Below, in pieces: positions 27,024 through 35,534 of a DNA stretch of 64,000 nt. The notes under the pieces were generated by a model, which saw only the letters and a program-made list of their open reading frames with translations, had not been told where the DNA came from and made no database searches. The DNA comes from Ideonella sp. A 288 (GTDB taxonomy: Bacteria > Pseudomonadota > Gammaproteobacteria > Burkholderiales > Burkholderiaceae_C), in assembly GCF_002198735.1 (NCBI RefSeq), contig NZ_MWLO01000145.1:74085-138084 (forward strand). Direction: 5' to 3'. Position 1 is the first letter of the stretch; the number at the start of each line of letters is the position of its first letter. The translations under genes and the position numbers were made by a program.

Positions 27024-27740
27024 ATGCGGCCAGTTCTGTCTGTCGCGATACCGGCACACAACGAGGAGCGCTTCATTGGCCGATGCATCGACAGCATTCA
27101 CGAGTCTGCCCGCCAAGCATCGGTACCCGTCGAAGTCGTCGTTGCTCTGAATCGATGCTCCGACCAAACGAGGTCGGTCGCCGAGTCACTTGGCGCCCGG
27201 TGCGTTGTGGAAGACCGCAGGTGCATTGCCGCAGTCAGGAACGCAGCCGTCAGGGCGGCTTCTTCACTGGCCATTGCCACGCTCGATGCGGACAGTTGGA
27301 TGGGTTCCCGCACGGTGGCCGCGATCCTGGACCACGTTCGAGACGCGCGCTACATCGGCGGCGGAACCGCCATCTGGCCCGAGAGAGTTTCGGTTGGCAT
27401 AGTCTTCAGCCTCCTGGCGGTGGCGCCGTACGTCGTCAAACGAGGCGTTTCCGCCGGAATGTTCTGGTTCTCTCGTGAGGCATTCGATGCGGTCGGCGGG
27501 TTCGACGAAGGTCTCGTGAGCGCGGAAGACATCGACTTTGGGCAGCGCCTGAAGGCCTTCGGCCGTACCAGGGGGCAGCGGTACGGCACCATTCGACGCA
27601 ACGGCATCACCACGTCGTGCCGAAAATTCGACCGGTTCGGAGATTGGTATCTCTTTCGAAATCCTCGTCTGGTCAAAGCCATCTTCACCGGCACGGACCG
27701 GCAGGCGACAGATCACTTCTACTACGACGCGGAGCGCTGA
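27024..27740 (+). CDS. Family 2 glycosyltransferase
   Basis: The 238-residue protein has a GT-A fold start (LSVAIPAHNEERFIGRCIDS), the DxD nucleotide-sugar site in ATLDADSW and the acceptor/base motif EDIDFGQRLKAFG. A hydrophobic segment (VGIVFSLLAVAPYVV) suggests membrane association. The sugar and acceptor are unknown. Its GC content by eye is about 60% against over 70% in ruvC, and it uses more AT-ending codons, which suggests recent acquisition. It starts 12 bases after ruvC and is convergent with the next gene. Confidence 0.83.
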   Translation: MRPVLSVAIPAHNEERFIGRCIDSIHESARQASVPVEVVVALNRCSDQTRSVAESLGARCVVEDRRCIAAVRNAAVRAASSLAIATLDADSWMGSRTVAAILDHVRDARYIGGGTAIWPERVSVGIVFSLLAVAPYVVKRGVSAGMFWFSREAFDAVGGFDEGLVSAEDIDFGQRLKAFGRTRGQRYGTIRRNGITTSCRKFDRFGDWYLFRNPRLVKAIFTGTDRQATDHFYYDAER

Positions 27741-27811
27741 TGGTCCGTTGCGGCGCTGAACCGCTGCGGCACGGACGCTCGCCAATGACGATAGGCTCAC
27801 GGGCCTTGTGG

Positions 27812-28249
27812 TCAGACGCTGCGCTGCAGCTCGGCGCGCAACCGCGGGCTGATGCCCGGCGCCGAGGCCAGGTCGGCCCAGTACAGGCTGTTGCGCTGGC
27901 GCATCAGGTGGTTCAGCTGCAGCAGCATCGGCATGCCGGCGGTGGGCCGCCGCACCGGTGACACCTTGCCGTCCTTGGGCTCGATGCGGAAGGTGAACTG
28001 CAGCCGGTAGACCCAGAAGGCCAGGGTCTGGTCGAATTCCCCGTTCAGCACCAGCGGCGGGTTGTCTTCGTAGCCATCGCCCTGTTGTCCGCCGCCGCGG
28101 CCGAACTCCAGTGCCGACTTGACCAGCAGTTTCATCAGTTCGACATCGGTGGGCCGGTTCTCCCTGCTCTGGTCGCCGACATGCGCGTCGACATTCCACA
28201 CAAAAGGCAGGCCAAGGGGCTGGTGGGGCAGCATCAGGCGGTGGGCCAT
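27812..28249 (-). CDS. Conserved small protein, paralogue 1 of the WNVDAHVG family
   Basis: This 145-residue protein is of no family I can name with certainty. It opens with MAHRLMLP, GLPFVWNVDAHVG and NRPTDVELMKLLV, and ends with PGISPRLRAELQRSV; the same blocks occur in the protein at 49975-50421. The pattern NRPTDVELM, then LNGEFDQTL, then a Trp/Tyr-rich helix recalls peptidoglycan-binding-like domains, but this is inference. It has no signal peptide. A GAGGA site precedes the ATG, and element A lies 36 bases upstream, the same distance as in paralogue 2. Confidence 0.7.
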   Translation of the reverse strand: MAHRLMLPHQPLGLPFVWNVDAHVGDQSRENRPTDVELMKLLVKSALEFGRGGGQQGDGYEDNPPLVLNGEFDQTLAFWVYRLQFTFRIEPKDGKVSPVRRPTAGMPMLLQLNHLMRQRNSLYWADLASAPGISPRLRAELQRSV

Positions 28250-28284
28250 GGGTCGAATCCTCGATCGTGGGTCTTGCCTGGGAA

Positions 28285-28311
28285 CACGCAATGCGGCGCC
28301 TGCATCCGCCA
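28285..28311 (-). promoter_or_regulatory. Element A: TGGCGGAT-N13-TGCGTG upstream of paralogue 1
   Basis: On the plus strand it reads CACGCA (28285-28290), 13 bases, then ATCCGCCA (28304-28311). On the coding strand of the downstream gene this is TGGCGGAT as a -35-like block and TGCGTG as a -10-like block. Four exact copies and one with a single mismatch are in the window, each shortly before a minus-strand start. The form is that of an ECF-sigma promoter. Confidence 0.6.
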
Positions 28312-28329
28312 CGGCGCCGTTGGGAGCGC

Positions 28330-29043
28330 TCAGGGCGCGCCCTTGAGCAAGGCCTGCAGTTGGGCCAGCGCGGCGCCGTCGACCGCGCCTTTGGCACCGG
28401 GCGGCTTGACGGCGTCGCCGTACAGGTAGGCATGGGTGCCGATCACACGCTTGCCGTTGGGCCGTTCCGTGACTTCGAACCTGGAGGCGCTCCCCTTGCC
28501 CGGCTTGGTGAAGCCTGTGCTCACGTCCACGTCGGGCTCGTCGCTGACGGCGCGCACCGGCAGGCCGCTGGCGCTGTCGACCCAGACCTTGATGCGCGCC
28601 TCGCCGCGGCCCAGGTCGACGCTGAAGGACCACACCTGCGTGGCGCGACCGGCCAGGCGCTCGCCGCCCTTCAGCGTGCACCTGGCCTCGGCCTCGAACG
28701 CGGCCAGGTCGGTGGCCAGGTCGCGCTCGGCGGGCGAGTTCAGCGCCACGCGTCGAAAGGTCGGCGAGAAGGCATTGCTGTGCTGCACCGAGCCGATGAC
28801 GATGCTGTGCACCAGCGTCGGCGCCAGGCCCGCCTTCAGCGCGGCGGCGTCCAGCGGCAGGTCGATCGCGGCGTGCACGCGCGGCTGCGCCAGCCCGGCG
28901 CGCACGGCCTTGGCCAAGCCCGCACAGGACGTGTCGGCCGCGTGGCCGTGGCCCGTTGCTGCGGCGAGCGCGACGGCCACCAGCAGGTGACTCAGCCGCC
29001 GCGGATCGGCGACGCGACAGGGGCGGGAAGAGATCGAGGCCAT
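28330..29043 (-). CDS. Exported protein, LolA-like pattern
   Basis: The 237-residue protein has a Sec signal peptide (n-region RPCRVADPRRLSH, hydrophobic core LLVAVALAAAT, cleavage after GHGHA). The mature part is mostly beta in pattern. The segment ARIKVWVDSASGLPVRA resembles the strand-turn of LolA/LolB-like lipoprotein-carrier folds, but the similarity is weak. Two cysteines (TSCAGL and ARCTLK) could form a disulfide. AGGAG precedes the ATG at 29043. It is followed by paralogue 1 after 80 bases, and element D lies 49 bases upstream. Confidence 0.65.
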   Translation of the reverse strand: MASISSRPCRVADPRRLSHLLVAVALAAATGHGHAADTSCAGLAKAVRAGLAQPRVHAAIDLPLDAAALKAGLAPTLVHSIVIGSVQHSNAFSPTFRRVALNSPAERDLATDLAAFEAEARCTLKGGERLAGRATQVWSFSVDLGRGEARIKVWVDSASGLPVRAVSDEPDVDVSTGFTKPGKGSASRFEVTERPNGKRVIGTHAYLYGDAVKPPGAKGAVDGAALAQLQALLKGAP

Positions 29044-29091
29044 GGCGCACTCCTGGAGATGGGCACGGGGACGATTCCCCTGGTCCCGGCT

Positions 29092-29118
29092 CACGCAGTC
29101 CCGGCGCCCGATCCGCCA
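29092..29118 (-). promoter_or_regulatory. Element D: TGGCGGAT-N13-TGCGTG upstream of the exported protein
   Basis: Plus strand CACGCA at 29092-29097, 13 bases, ATCCGCCA at 29111-29118: an exact copy of the shared element. The -10-like block is 49 bases before the ATG at 29043. Confidence 0.6.
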
Positions 29119-29205
29119 TCGGCCCCGCAAAACCCCGCGCGAAGCGATGCTGCGCGCCCGTGCTCGGCCCTTGCCGCCCTGCCTGCCTGGCAGGGCCATC
29201 CCGCG

Positions 29206-29694
29206 TCAGCGGGCCGCTTGCCAGAAACCGATGTGCAACGCGGTGATCTCGTCCTCGAGCGCGGGGACGGGGCCGACGACCGCGATGGCCTTCTGCCCTG
29301 CGGCGAAGACGCTGCGGCACGGCAGGTCGAGCGTGGGGTTCTCGGCATGGTTGCCGGTGAGTTGCAGCAGGCGCTGCTCGCTCATGCCATAGACCAACGC
29401 GCCGATGTGCGCCCAATACTGCGTGCCGGCGCACATGGCACAGGGCTCGACCGTGGTCACCAGGGTACAGTGCCATAAGGTCGCGGCATCGAAACGCCGG
29501 GCCGCCTCGCGCGCCAACACCGCCTCGGCATGGTTGACGGCGTCCACGTTGCCCTGCTCCAGCAGCACGGTCTGGCCATCGGCCGCCACCAGCACGGCAC
29601 CGAAGGGGTGGTGGCCCTGCGCCATCGCGGCGCGCGCCACGGCATTGGCGCGGCGCAGGTGGGCTGCTTGCTGGGCGGGCGTGAGGCTGGCCAT
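29206..29694 (-). CDS. Nucleoside/nucleobase deaminase (CDA superfamily)
   Basis: The 162-residue protein has the zinc site of cytidine-deaminase-like enzymes: NHAEAVLARE (His and catalytic Glu) and VEPCAMCAGTQYWA (two Cys). The HPFGAVLVAADG start and a C-terminal FWQAAR helix resemble guanine deaminases and TadA-like nucleobase deaminases. The real TadA usually has a different C-terminus, so this is more likely a guanine or other base deaminase. It lies alone between the histidine kinase and the exported protein. Confidence 0.82.
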   Translation of the reverse strand: MASLTPAQQAAHLRRANAVARAAMAQGHHPFGAVLVAADGQTVLLEQGNVDAVNHAEAVLAREAARRFDAATLWHCTLVTTVEPCAMCAGTQYWAHIGALVYGMSEQRLLQLTGNHAENPTLDLPCRSVFAAGQKAIAVVGPVPALEDEITALHIGFWQAAR

Positions 29695-29776
29695 GACGAT
29701 CGGATCTGGTTCGGCCCGAGTGTGCCAGCCCTCGCGCCGCCATGTCGACGGCGGCGCGCCGATCGCGGACGGGGCG

Positions 29777-31555
29777 CTACAGCCCTGACTGCCTGATGCG
29801 CGCGGCGTCGGGGCCGGCCATCACCACCGAGCCCGTCACCTGGAAACCCCGGTCGGGCCGCGATTGCATGGCCAGGTGCCCACCCACGGCGGCAATGCGT
29901 TCGCGCATGTTGGCCAATCCCTGCCCGCCGGTGGCACGCGCGGTGCCTGCAGACACGACACCGTCGTCCTCGACGCTGAAGTGCAGCGTGTCGGCAATGC
30001 GCTGCAGCGTGACCTGCGCCGTCGCCGCCGGGCCGCCATGCTTGGCGGCGTTCTGCAGGGCCTCCAGGCAGCAGAAGTAGACGGCGCGCTCGATCGCGGG
30101 ATCGCAGCGGCCGATGTCGCCGAACGACGTTCGCGTCGGTATCGGCGAGCGCTGCGCCACTTCGGCCAGCGCGAAGGCCAGACCACGTTCCAGCAGCAAT
30201 GGCGGCACCACGCCGTGGGCATAGGCCCGCAGATCGGCGATCGCGGCCTCGACGTCGCCGCCCATCTCGTCGACCAGCGCGGCCACGCGCCGGGGGTCCT
30301 GCTGAAGCAGGCGGGAGGTCACGCTGAGCTTCATGCGCAGCGCGATGAGGCGTTGCTGCGCGCCGTCGTGAAGGTCTCGTTCGATGCGGTGGCGCTCAGC
30401 CTCGACGGCCGACGCGGTGCGGGCACTCGAGGCCTTCAGTTCGGCCTCGAGCCGGTGGCTCTCCAGCGCCACCAGCATGGTGCTGGCGACCGATTCCACC
30501 AGGGTCGGCTCTTCGAGCAACGCGACGTCGTGCACCAACGCGGCCACGGGTTGCCCCGCGCTGTCGCGCACCAACGTCGCCGCGCGACCTTGCTCCGAGG
30601 ACGGGTACGGCAGGGCGAGCGGCAGGCCTTCGGCGTCGACCCACTGGTCGCGGTCCTTGATCCAGTAGGCGATCTTCAAGGAATCGTCGCCCAGCGCGTC
30701 GGCCATGACGCGCCGCAGTTCGTGCATGTCGGGCCGTTCGCGCAGCCCGCTCACCAGTCTCTGCAACGCACGCGCGGTGTAGAGGCGCCCGCGCAGCAAG
30801 CCCAGTGCAATGGCCAGCGGAACGGCGAAGAAGGTTGCCGTGAAGGCGAGCCGGCTGCCGGCGCCGCTGCCGACGAGGAAGATGGCCGTCACCGAGGCGC
30901 GGGCAATGGAGGCCAGAAGCAAGGGCGCAAGCGCACGGCGCATCAGGGGCGTGGCCCGTCGCAGGCGGTTGAACAGCACGGCCGCCGTGGCCATCAGCAC
31001 CGCGGCGCCGACGACCCGCAACGACAGGCTCAGGGCGCGTGCGAGCTCGGGCATCTCGGCCACGAACAGCACGTTGCGCGGGCAATCGTCGCGGCACAAC
31101 AGCATGGGCCCCGCAATGGGGAACTGCGCCGACAGCATCGCGCTGGGCACCCACAACAGCAGCACGGCCAGCGCCGCCGAGATGACCAGCGTGCGCTCCA
31201 ACCGTCCCGACAGGCGGCCACTCGGAAACGACAGCATGATCCACACCAGAAGCACCTCTGCCGCCGGACGTGACGCTCGCGCCAGGGTGAACAACACGGG
31301 GTTGCGCGAGGCCTGGAACGCCAGCAGCACGTAGATCGTGGCCAGAGCGAACAGCAGCCGGCCCATCGGTCGGTCGGGATAGCGCACCTGCACGGCCACG
31401 GCCACACCCCACACGATCAGCAACCCGAGACCCGCCTGCGCGGCGTTGAGCAAGCGCTCGGCGTCGTGTCCCTCCAGGATCACGGTCACGACAACGGTCG
31501 CGAGCGCCAGACCTGGCAGGCCCAGCAGCAGCCGATCGCGCAGGTTCGATGTCAC
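29777..31555 (-). CDS. Sensor histidine kinase, NarX/DesK type (HisKA_3)
   Basis: The 592-residue protein has about eight N-terminal membrane segments (residues 10-260) with short loops. A linker follows, then the HisKA_3 phospho-acceptor motif RHRIERDLHDGAQQRL, then an HATPase domain with EALQNAAKHG (N box), VEDDGVV and GGQGLANMRERI. It is a membrane-sensing kinase of the NarL-partner class. I chose GTG 31555, which follows an AGGAGG site by 8 bases; the TTG at 31597 has none. It lies 139 bases downstream of its probable partner response regulator. Confidence 0.88.
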   Translation of the reverse strand: MTSNLRDRLLLGLPGLALATVVVTVILEGHDAERLLNAAQAGLGLLIVWGVAVAVQVRYPDRPMGRLLFALATIYVLLAFQASRNPVLFTLARASRPAAEVLLVWIMLSFPSGRLSGRLERTLVISAALAVLLLWVPSAMLSAQFPIAGPMLLCRDDCPRNVLFVAEMPELARALSLSLRVVGAAVLMATAAVLFNRLRRATPLMRRALAPLLLASIARASVTAIFLVGSGAGSRLAFTATFFAVPLAIALGLLRGRLYTARALQRLVSGLRERPDMHELRRVMADALGDDSLKIAYWIKDRDQWVDAEGLPLALPYPSSEQGRAATLVRDSAGQPVAALVHDVALLEEPTLVESVASTMLVALESHRLEAELKASSARTASAVEAERHRIERDLHDGAQQRLIALRMKLSVTSRLLQQDPRRVAALVDEMGGDVEAAIADLRAYAHGVVPPLLLERGLAFALAEVAQRSPIPTRTSFGDIGRCDPAIERAVYFCCLEALQNAAKHGGPAATAQVTLQRIADTLHFSVEDDGVVSAGTARATGGQGLANMRERIAAVGGHLAMQSRPDRGFQVTGSVVMAGPDAARIRQSGL

Positions 31556-31694
31556 CGGTCCATCCTCCTGCGGCGCACCTCGGAGCTCTCCGTCCAAGGG
31601 TCACCGACGCCAAGTCGTCGGCGCCTCGGCTGCCTCACCGGACTGACGTCCGCGCTGCGAGCTTCGAGAGCCGCGCCCGGCGCGCCGAGGCCGC

Positions 31695-32468
31695 TCATGC
31701 CTCGCGCTGCGCGAGGAACAGCAGCGTGGCGTGCACACGGCGGCTGATGGTCTCGTCGTTCGCCAGCCCGAGCCGGCCGAAGATCTCGCTGACGTGCTTC
31801 TCCACCGCCCGCAGCGTGAGCTGGCGATCGAGGGAGATCGCCAGGTTGCTCTTGCCCTGCGCGACGTCGGCCAGGATCTCGCGCTGACGCGGGGTCAGGT
31901 CCTGCAGCGGCGAATGCTGTCGCTGTCGGCGGCGTGACACCAGTTCGTCGATCAGGCGCGTGTCGATGCGGCATTCGCCGGCGGCCACGGCAGTGATCGT
32001 CGAGACGATGTGATCGAGGTCGTGGATGCGGTCCTTGAGCAGGTAGCCTCGGCCGGCGGCGCCGCTGGCGAGCAGTTCGGCGGCGTACTGCGCACTTTCG
32101 TGCTGGCTGAGCACGACCACCCCCAGGCGCGGGTGCGTGCGGCGCAATCGCTCGGCGATCTGCATGCCTTCGTCGGTCTGCGTCGGCGGCATGCGGATGT
32201 CGGTGACCACGACATCGGGCGGGTCGGCATCCACGGCCGCCAGCAGCGACGGGGCGTCGGCATGCGCCCCCACCACATGGACGGCAGGTGCCAGCGCAAG
32301 CACCTGCTGCAGGCCTTCCCGGATGAGGAAGCTGTCGTCGGCGATGAGCACGCGAACCCGATTCCCGGCTGCGCTTGCTGCGGCGGCCGGCGTGGGGCCG
32401 GTGGATCGTGCGTGGTTCAAGCGATGGCCTCCGATCATGGCGCGCCGCCGCACCGGCGAAGGGCCCAT
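31695..32468 (-). CDS. Response regulator, NarL/FixJ family
   Basis: The 257-residue protein has a receiver domain (VRVLIADDSFLIREGLQ, phospho-acceptor Asp in VVVTDIRMP, Lys in GYLLKDR) and a C-terminal LuxR helix-turn-helix (LTPRQREILADVAQGKSNLAIS...TLRAVEKHVSEIFGRLGL). All receiver key residues are present. I chose ATG 32468 because GAAGG lies 8 bases before it; ATG 32438 and further upstream starts are possible, and the first 30 residues look disordered. It is the probable partner of the kinase downstream. Confidence 0.88.
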   Translation of the reverse strand: MGPSPVRRRAMIGGHRLNHARSTGPTPAAAASAAGNRVRVLIADDSFLIREGLQQVLALAPAVHVVGAHADAPSLLAAVDADPPDVVVTDIRMPPTQTDEGMQIAERLRRTHPRLGVVVLSQHESAQYAAELLASGAAGRGYLLKDRIHDLDHIVSTITAVAAGECRIDTRLIDELVSRRRQRQHSPLQDLTPRQREILADVAQGKSNLAISLDRQLTLRAVEKHVSEIFGRLGLANDETISRRVHATLLFLAQREA

Positions 32469-32573
32469 GCACGGCACCTTCGAGGCCAGTCTACCCGGCG
32501 ACGGCGCAGCCCGATTGACCTGATTCATGGCCTCCGCCACGCGACCAGGCCGGACAAGTCGAGGCGGGGCGCC

Positions 32574-33995
32574 TCACCGGGTCAGATGGGCCAGCACGCG
32601 ATCGGCCAGCCTGCGGTACGGTGGCCACAGGACCTGCAGCGGGCTGAATCGCGCCTGGTAGAAGACGGGACGCATCTTGGAGAAGGTCTCGAACCCTTCG
32701 CGACCGTGGTAGTGCCCCATGCCGGAGGCACCCACCCCGCCAAAAGGCAGGTCGTGCTGCCCGACGTGGAACAGCGCGTCGTTGACGGACACGCCGCCGG
32801 ACATCACCCGATCCAGCAGCATCTGCACGGTGTGGCGATCGTGGCTGAACGGGTACAGCGCCAGCGGGCGCGGACCGGCGTTGATGCTGGCCGCCACCTC
32901 GTCGAGCCGGGCATAGCCACGCAGCGGCAGGATCGGACCGAAGATCTCCTGCTGCATCAGCGCGCAATCCTCGGGCGCGTGCAGCACCACGTGCGGCGCG
33001 ATCTTGCGCGTGTCAGCGTCCCAGGCCGGGCCGGGCAGCAGCGGCACCAGCGTGGCGCCACGCGAGCGGGCTTCCTCCAGCGCGGCGACGAGTCGGTCGA
33101 AGGCGCTGCGATCGATGATCGACGTGTAGTCCGGACTGTCGAGCCGCGGGTAGCGCCGGGCCACGATCTCGCGCGCCAGCTGCACGAACTCGTCGATGCG
33201 CCCGTGGGGCAGCCACGCGTGATCGACCGTGGTGCAGATCTGGCCGGCATTCAGGCACTTCACGAACAGGATGCGTTCGGCCGCCACCTTCAGAGGGAAG
33301 CCCTCGCAGACGATGGCCGGGGACTTGCCGCCGAGTTCCAATGTCACCGGACACAGGTTCCGGGCGGCGGCAGCCATCACGGCACGCCCGGTGCGGCCCG
33401 AACCGGTGAGCAGCAGGTGGTCGAACAGCAGCTTGGAGAACTCGACGCCGACGCCGCCGCTTTCGTCGAAGAAGCGAAGCTTCTCGGGTGGAAAGTAGCC
33501 CGGCATGCGCTCGATCAGCAGCGCGGCAAGGTGGCGCGAGTGCTCGCTCATCTTGACCATCGCGCGGTTGCCGGCGGCGAAGATGCTGGACAGCGGGACC
33601 AGGCTCAGGTTGACCGGGAGGTTCCACGGCACGATGACCCCCACGACGCCCAGCGGCTGCGGGATCACGCGGTTGCACGCACCGAAGAAGTGGCGCCAGT
33701 CGACACTTCGGCGCTGCGGCGTCATCCATCCACGCAGGTGCCCGATGGCATGGTCGATGCCGTCGATGGCCGGAGCGATCTCGGCCAGCAGGGTCTCGTG
33801 GCGCGAGCGATGGCCGTAGTCGGCACTGACGGCGTCGCACAGCGCGGCCTTGTTCTCGCGGATGAACCGCTGCAAGGTGCGCAGGTCCGTCGTGCGCTCG
33901 CGCAGGCCGGGCACGGGTGCGCCAAGGCAAGCCTGGCGCTGCGCGGCGAGTGCGGCGTGCAGGGGGCCCGCCAGGCGAAGGTCGGTCAGGTCCAT
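32574..33995 (-). CDS. Coniferyl-aldehyde dehydrogenase-like NAD(P)-dependent aldehyde dehydrogenase
   Basis: The 473-residue enzyme lacks the long N-terminus of ordinary ALDHs, as in the coniferyl-aldehyde/long-chain ALDH branch. Seen are VGVIVPWNLPVNLSL, the NAD-binding LTGSGRTGRAV, the general base in LELGGKSP, and the catalytic Cys in NAGQICTTVDHAW. GGVGASGMGHYHGREGF near the end is typical of this branch, and the last 20 residues (LWPPYRRLADRVLAHLTR) may bind membrane. Substrates in this branch range from aromatic aldehydes to fatty aldehydes. The gene follows the frameshifted exported-protein gene by 55 bases. Confidence 0.87.
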   Translation of the reverse strand: MDLTDLRLAGPLHAALAAQRQACLGAPVPGLRERTTDLRTLQRFIRENKAALCDAVSADYGHRSRHETLLAEIAPAIDGIDHAIGHLRGWMTPQRRSVDWRHFFGACNRVIPQPLGVVGVIVPWNLPVNLSLVPLSSIFAAGNRAMVKMSEHSRHLAALLIERMPGYFPPEKLRFFDESGGVGVEFSKLLFDHLLLTGSGRTGRAVMAAAARNLCPVTLELGGKSPAIVCEGFPLKVAAERILFVKCLNAGQICTTVDHAWLPHGRIDEFVQLAREIVARRYPRLDSPDYTSIIDRSAFDRLVAALEEARSRGATLVPLLPGPAWDADTRKIAPHVVLHAPEDCALMQQEIFGPILPLRGYARLDEVAASINAGPRPLALYPFSHDRHTVQMLLDRVMSGGVSVNDALFHVGQHDLPFGGVGASGMGHYHGREGFETFSKMRPVFYQARFSPLQVLWPPYRRLADRVLAHLTR

Positions 33996-34050
33996 GGCGT
34001 GTCCCGAGGGGTGCCCGGTACCCGTGTCGCGACACGCGCCACCGGGGTGG

Positions 34051-35475
34051 TCAACGCTTCTCCAACTGGCAGGGCACGGCGATCTCGAAGGCCGAAGGGC
34101 TGATGTAGCGGCCCTGCGGAAAGTAAGCCCCCATGTCCTTCGCCTCATCGCCCACCTGCCGGATGTTCTGCACGGCGTGCTTGAACTCGCCGATCCCCCC
34201 CCCAGCATGTGGCGCAGCTGCAGCACGGTCACGTCCGCGTCCACGGCCCCGTCGCCGTCGTCGGCCATCGGCAGCCAGGCGATGCCGCACTGGGGGATGG
34301 CGTTGCGCGGGCGATCGGCGGCACGGCTCACCACGATGGTGTAGAAGCCGTCGGGGCCGACCGGCACGTGCTCGTCGTGCGCGCACTGGTTGACGCGTGT
34401 GTTGGCGAAGCCCTGGTTCGAGCAGAACGACCAGTAGCGCAGGTCGCCGCTGCCCATCGTCGGCTCGCCGTTGACGGTCCTGGGTGTGGTCGGTGCCTTG
34501 CCGCGCACCACGAACACCTTGCCCAGCTTGCGGTTCAGGATGGCGCGGATGTACTGGTTGTCCAGGTTCGGGTAGAAGCCGCCTTCGCTGCGGCGCGCGC
34601 CGGCCTTGGGTGGCGTCCCGGTGTAGATGCCGTACAGCGCGTCGCGATCGAGCTGCTGGTGCCAGGTGGGCGGGTTCGTCGCCGGATGGACCGGCGAGAA
34701 CCTGGCCGCCGCGGCCAGCAGTTCGTGGTACTTGTTCATCGGCACGGCCATCGCCGCCGGGTCGAGCTGCAGGGGCTGGCGCGTGCGCAGCGCGGTGCAC
34801 GTCTCGGCCCCCCTCAGCACCTTGCCATCGGGCATCGTCAACACCGGCACGGGCAGGCCGGCGCCAGCGGTCTCGTCGGTGCCCTTGTCGGCCACGTAGA
34901 TGCGGTACAGGATGACCTGCTGCCCCGGGGCAGTACCGTACCGTGGGGTGTGGAGTCGGTCGCGCGTCTGGCCGACGAGGTTCATGCCCGTGGTCTGCTT
35001 AGGGTCGGGACGGCCGTCGACGACGTCGAGGCTGTAGTCCCGCCGGGCCGCACTGCGGTCGGCCCCCGGGCAGGAAGGGATTCACCGAGCCGGCCAGCGG
35101 CTTGATCAGGTAGTCGGCCACGGACTCGATCGGGCGGCCCGCTTCGTCGTAGCTGATGAACGACATGTAGCGCGAGTGCGCGAACCGGCCCTCGATGCTG
35201 AGCCTGGCACCCTGCGGCACGGTGAAGGTGGCCGCCCAGTAGAACGTGGCGGTGTCGGGGTAGGCGATGTTGAGGTAGGGGTCGCCACTGGCCGGGCCGC
35301 GCGACCAGAAGCAGCTGCGCGGACCGGGGATCGGGTCCTTGCCGGCGGAGACGGCCTGCACGGCGTCTGCCGCCAGCCGATCCGGCGCGATGATCTGGGC
35401 CGAGACCGGCGGCGCGAGCGTCGCCACGCAGGCCGCCAGGGTGCCCGCCAGCCGGGCGATCGGGGACGAGGTCAT
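34051..35475 (-). pseudogene. Exported protein of unknown family, broken by two frameshifts
   Basis: The reading frame starts at ATG 35475 (AAGGAAA upstream) with a signal peptide ending in PPVSA. It continues to FLPGG near 35070, where a G5 run (coding strand) shifts the frame; removing one G restores ADRSAARRDYSLDVVDG. The next frame runs to HMLGG, where a G9 run (34195-34203) shifts it again; with one more G it continues as GIGEFKHAVQNIRQVG to the stop at 34051. Corrected, the protein would be about 474 residues and related to the protein at 35535-37196. The shifts could be sequencing errors, phase variation or real decay. Confidence 0.75.
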
Positions 35476-35534
35476 GGGTGTTTCCTTGTTGCGGGGATGG
35501 TGTGCATGGGTCCGGCGGGAGTCGCGCGGCGCCG

